This document shows, piece after piece, positions 62,311 through 64,000 of a stretch of DNA of 64,000 nucleotides. The position numbers and the translations under genes are program-made. The stretch's first letter is position 1. The number at the start of each line of letters is the position of its first letter. The notes under the pieces are model-generated. The model was not told the origin of the DNA and ran no database searches. It worked only from the letters and a program-made list of their open reading frames with translations. The stretch comes from Ricordea florida (taxonomy: Eukaryota; Cnidaria; Anthozoa; Corallimorpharia; Ricordeidae), in contig OX453273.1 in NCBI GenBank assembly GCA_949710005.1, positions 3,054,706-3,118,705 of the forward strand. Direction: 5' to 3'.

Positions 62311-62662
62311 GATATCTGTAAATGGTTAGACTTTCTAGTCTTCTCGGATAAGGACGATAAATCGTAGGACCCGTCTCACAACACTTGTTCCTAATAATCT
62401 GTGGGACGTTAAAGAACCCACACACTGTTCGAAAAGAGTAGGGACGTAGTTCCCGGTGTGGTGGTCTATCTCTACGTCTGGTTTCATCTGACAATTCATG
62501 CATGGGTTGGGTGGGTGTGTGAGATCATATATGGACTGATAGCGGCAGCCAGAGGCGCCTTTACATGCTGACGTCCGATCTCACCCAATAGAAAGCGCCT
62601 TTGTAAAGCGCCTTTGAACATATTCATATGAAAAAGTGTGCTATATAAATTATCATTATCAT
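62189..62662 (+). mobile_element. tRNA-derived SINE, about 470 bp
   Basis: A tRNA-like head (62189-62260) is followed by a body that includes AAGGACGATAAATCGTAGG and GGGACGTTAAAGAACCC, then a 3' part with AAAGCGCCTTTG twice and the tail GCTATATAAATTATCATTATCAT. The order head, central body, GCGC..TATATAAAT, simple ATT/ATC tail is typical of tRNA-derived SINEs; a deeply conserved SINE central domain is possible but I cannot name it safely. An imperfect duplication (CATAGACAGAC at 62181-62191, CATAGCAGACG after the tail) suggests the insertion site. Confidence 0.75.
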
Positions 62663-63135
62663 AGCAGACGCAATTTTATTTACTTGCAACAGTTCACTTT
62701 CCAATGGAAACTACTGGTTTATTTAGTTATGGGGCGTTAAACCAATAACGTGGTTGAAAACTGATGAGACCATTTGGGATTGTTTATTTATAGCACATAG
62801 TTTACAGCAAATGTGTATGTATATGATAGTTTCGTCCTCAATAGGATTTGTATGGTTAAGTTTCAACTACAATGAACTCGTGTTTTACGTTTTCTCACTG
62901 GTTTCGGTTGATTACAATTTAATTCTCAATTTCTTTTTTTTTTGTCCTTAGTTGGTCAGATTGGCCAGATTGGCTATCTTTCAGACATCAAAAGCCCGGG
63001 TCAAAGGTATTCCAGCAACCACTACGATCGACCGAAACCGGTGGGAAACTTGTTAAACTGGTAAATCAACCTGGTACAACCGGTTTGGAATAGAGCGGTT
63101 CACCTCGAAAGAACACATTCCCAATCAGTTTCTAC
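62663..63135. other. Intergenic DNA, nothing recognised
   Basis: AT-rich sequence with a T run at 62932-62942. No gene is seen. Confidence 0.4.
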
Positions 63136-63570
63136 CTCTCCCGGGGAGGTACTCCCACGAACTTTGGATACGGGTGTGCCGCGAGGGTTCGTGAACCCTA
63201 ACCCTAACTAAGGACTAAGAAAGCGAAAACTGATACCCTTTTCAAGGCCCAAAGCCGAAAAATGACACCCTATTCAAGGAAAAAACATCTTAACAGCTAT
63301 TAAACCTCTGTTGCAAAATCACTGTTAATACTTAAACGGATACATCAAGCTTTAAAAAAACCGTTCGTTTAGGCGGGCGTTTTCATACTCCAGTATTAGA
63401 TAATACAATTAAGCTACCCTATCTAAGGACCACACCAGGGACACAGAAACAAAAGGGTCAAAAAAGATACCCTATTTAAGGATCGAGAACCTCAAATACC
63501 ATACCCTATTCCGCGGCACGTACCTATATAGCCCATATATGGGAGTACCCCCCCCCCCGGGCTCCCTATA
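63136..63570. repeat. Inverted-repeat element with internal CCCTATTTAAGG-type motifs
   Basis: CTCTCCCGGGGAGGTACTCCCA at the left and TGGGAGTACCC with a C run then GGGCTCCC at the right form imperfect inverted ends. The interior repeats a motif close to ATACCCTATTTAAGGA at about 63234, 63268, 63415 and 63468. No open frame is present. It is probably a non-autonomous element or a decayed copy of one. Confidence 0.5.
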
Positions 63571-64000
63571 CAGGAAACCACGCAGTGCCACTGTTGGTCA
63601 AAACAGACTAAAGAAAGCTGTCATTAGTACTATATTTTACGACAAATCCGTTCGCGAAATTGTTTACTTTGTATCAAATTGTATATCTTTCTGTGCTTTC
63701 AAGCTTTAGAAATGGCTTACGTCTGTGGGTCATTCGTCACGAAGTGAAATAAATATCTAACGTGTCAACAACAATATCCACGCACATGGTAATTTCTTTT
63801 ACAATTATAATGTTGTACTTTAAATTCCTCATCTTATTTCTTCTTTAAATACTAAAAACAAAAAAAGCTACAACTGGAACAGTGTGCTTGCTTTGTTGCA
63901 CTTTGGCTGAAAAATGTTGTGTTGCGCAAATAAATAAATTTAAGGACCTCCTGTTGCATTCCTTCTCACAAGTTTTCTACATCTGTACAACATATTAAAT
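63571..64000. other. Intergenic DNA to the window edge
   Basis: AT-rich, with no gene, RNA or repeat recognised. Confidence 0.4.

Noticed and set aside
63195..63211. Telomere-like repeat (AACCCTAACCCTAAC)
   Set aside because: Only about two units inside an interspersed repeat; not a telomere or meaningful interstitial array.

Overview
The window looks like AT-rich nuclear DNA of an animal, most likely an anthozoan cnidarian and plausibly a stony coral. The reasons are introns with GT/AG borders, two Sp-family zinc-finger genes of the Sp5 and Sp6-9 types, a THAP/YqaJ (ISL2EU-type) DNA transposon with introns, tRNA-derived SINEs, and many short palindromic repeats of a style I associate with coral genomes (for example arms reading CTCGTTCCCAGGG). 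The species call is an inference. There are no bacterial operons, rRNA genes or CRISPR arrays.

Host genes: only two host protein-coding genes can be supported. An Sp5-like gene lies on the + strand (two exons, 13209-13256 and 13379-14527). An Sp6-9-like (Sp8/Sp9/buttonhead-related) gene lies on the - strand (main exon 50035-51255; its short first exon is not resolved). They face each other tail to tail about 35.5 kb apart. Both main exons begin just before the SP box, with the same intron phase (0) and the same first codon, GAA. This points to an old gene duplication that is still linked. Both encode DNA-binding transcription factors with a Btd box and three C2H2 fingers. Long gene-poor stretches lie beside each, as is usual for developmental regulators.

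Transposon between them: 23911-28170 is an apparently intact two-gene element of the ISL2EU type. It has imperfect terminal inverted repeats of about 75 bp. The + strand carries a three-exon THAP-DDE transposase (518 aa predicted). The convergent - strand gene has three exons and encodes a SWIM zinc finger plus a YqaJ-type nuclease (507 aa predicted). A non-autonomous element with TTA target duplications sits directly against its right end, and a second member of that family lies at 39294-39584.

Repeats: the rest is mostly repeat-rich intergenic DNA. It includes a 42-bp-arm perfect foldback element (982-1075), a dispersed ~106-bp satellite-like repeat (about 6.4 kb, 20.7 kb, 21.5 kb and 22.5-23.1 kb), a 25-bp minisatellite with self-complementary units (36674-37768), a TA-flanked element with another inverted repeat nested inside (40081-40878), a tandem dimer of a tRNA-headed SINE (42401-42910), a 54-bp tandem repeat (43041-43290), a perfect 72-bp palindrome (56570-56641), and a second, longer SINE (62189-62662). 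I found no previously unknown multi-gene system. The points most worth following up are the linked Sp pair, the complete ISL2EU element between them, and the palindrome-built minisatellite.
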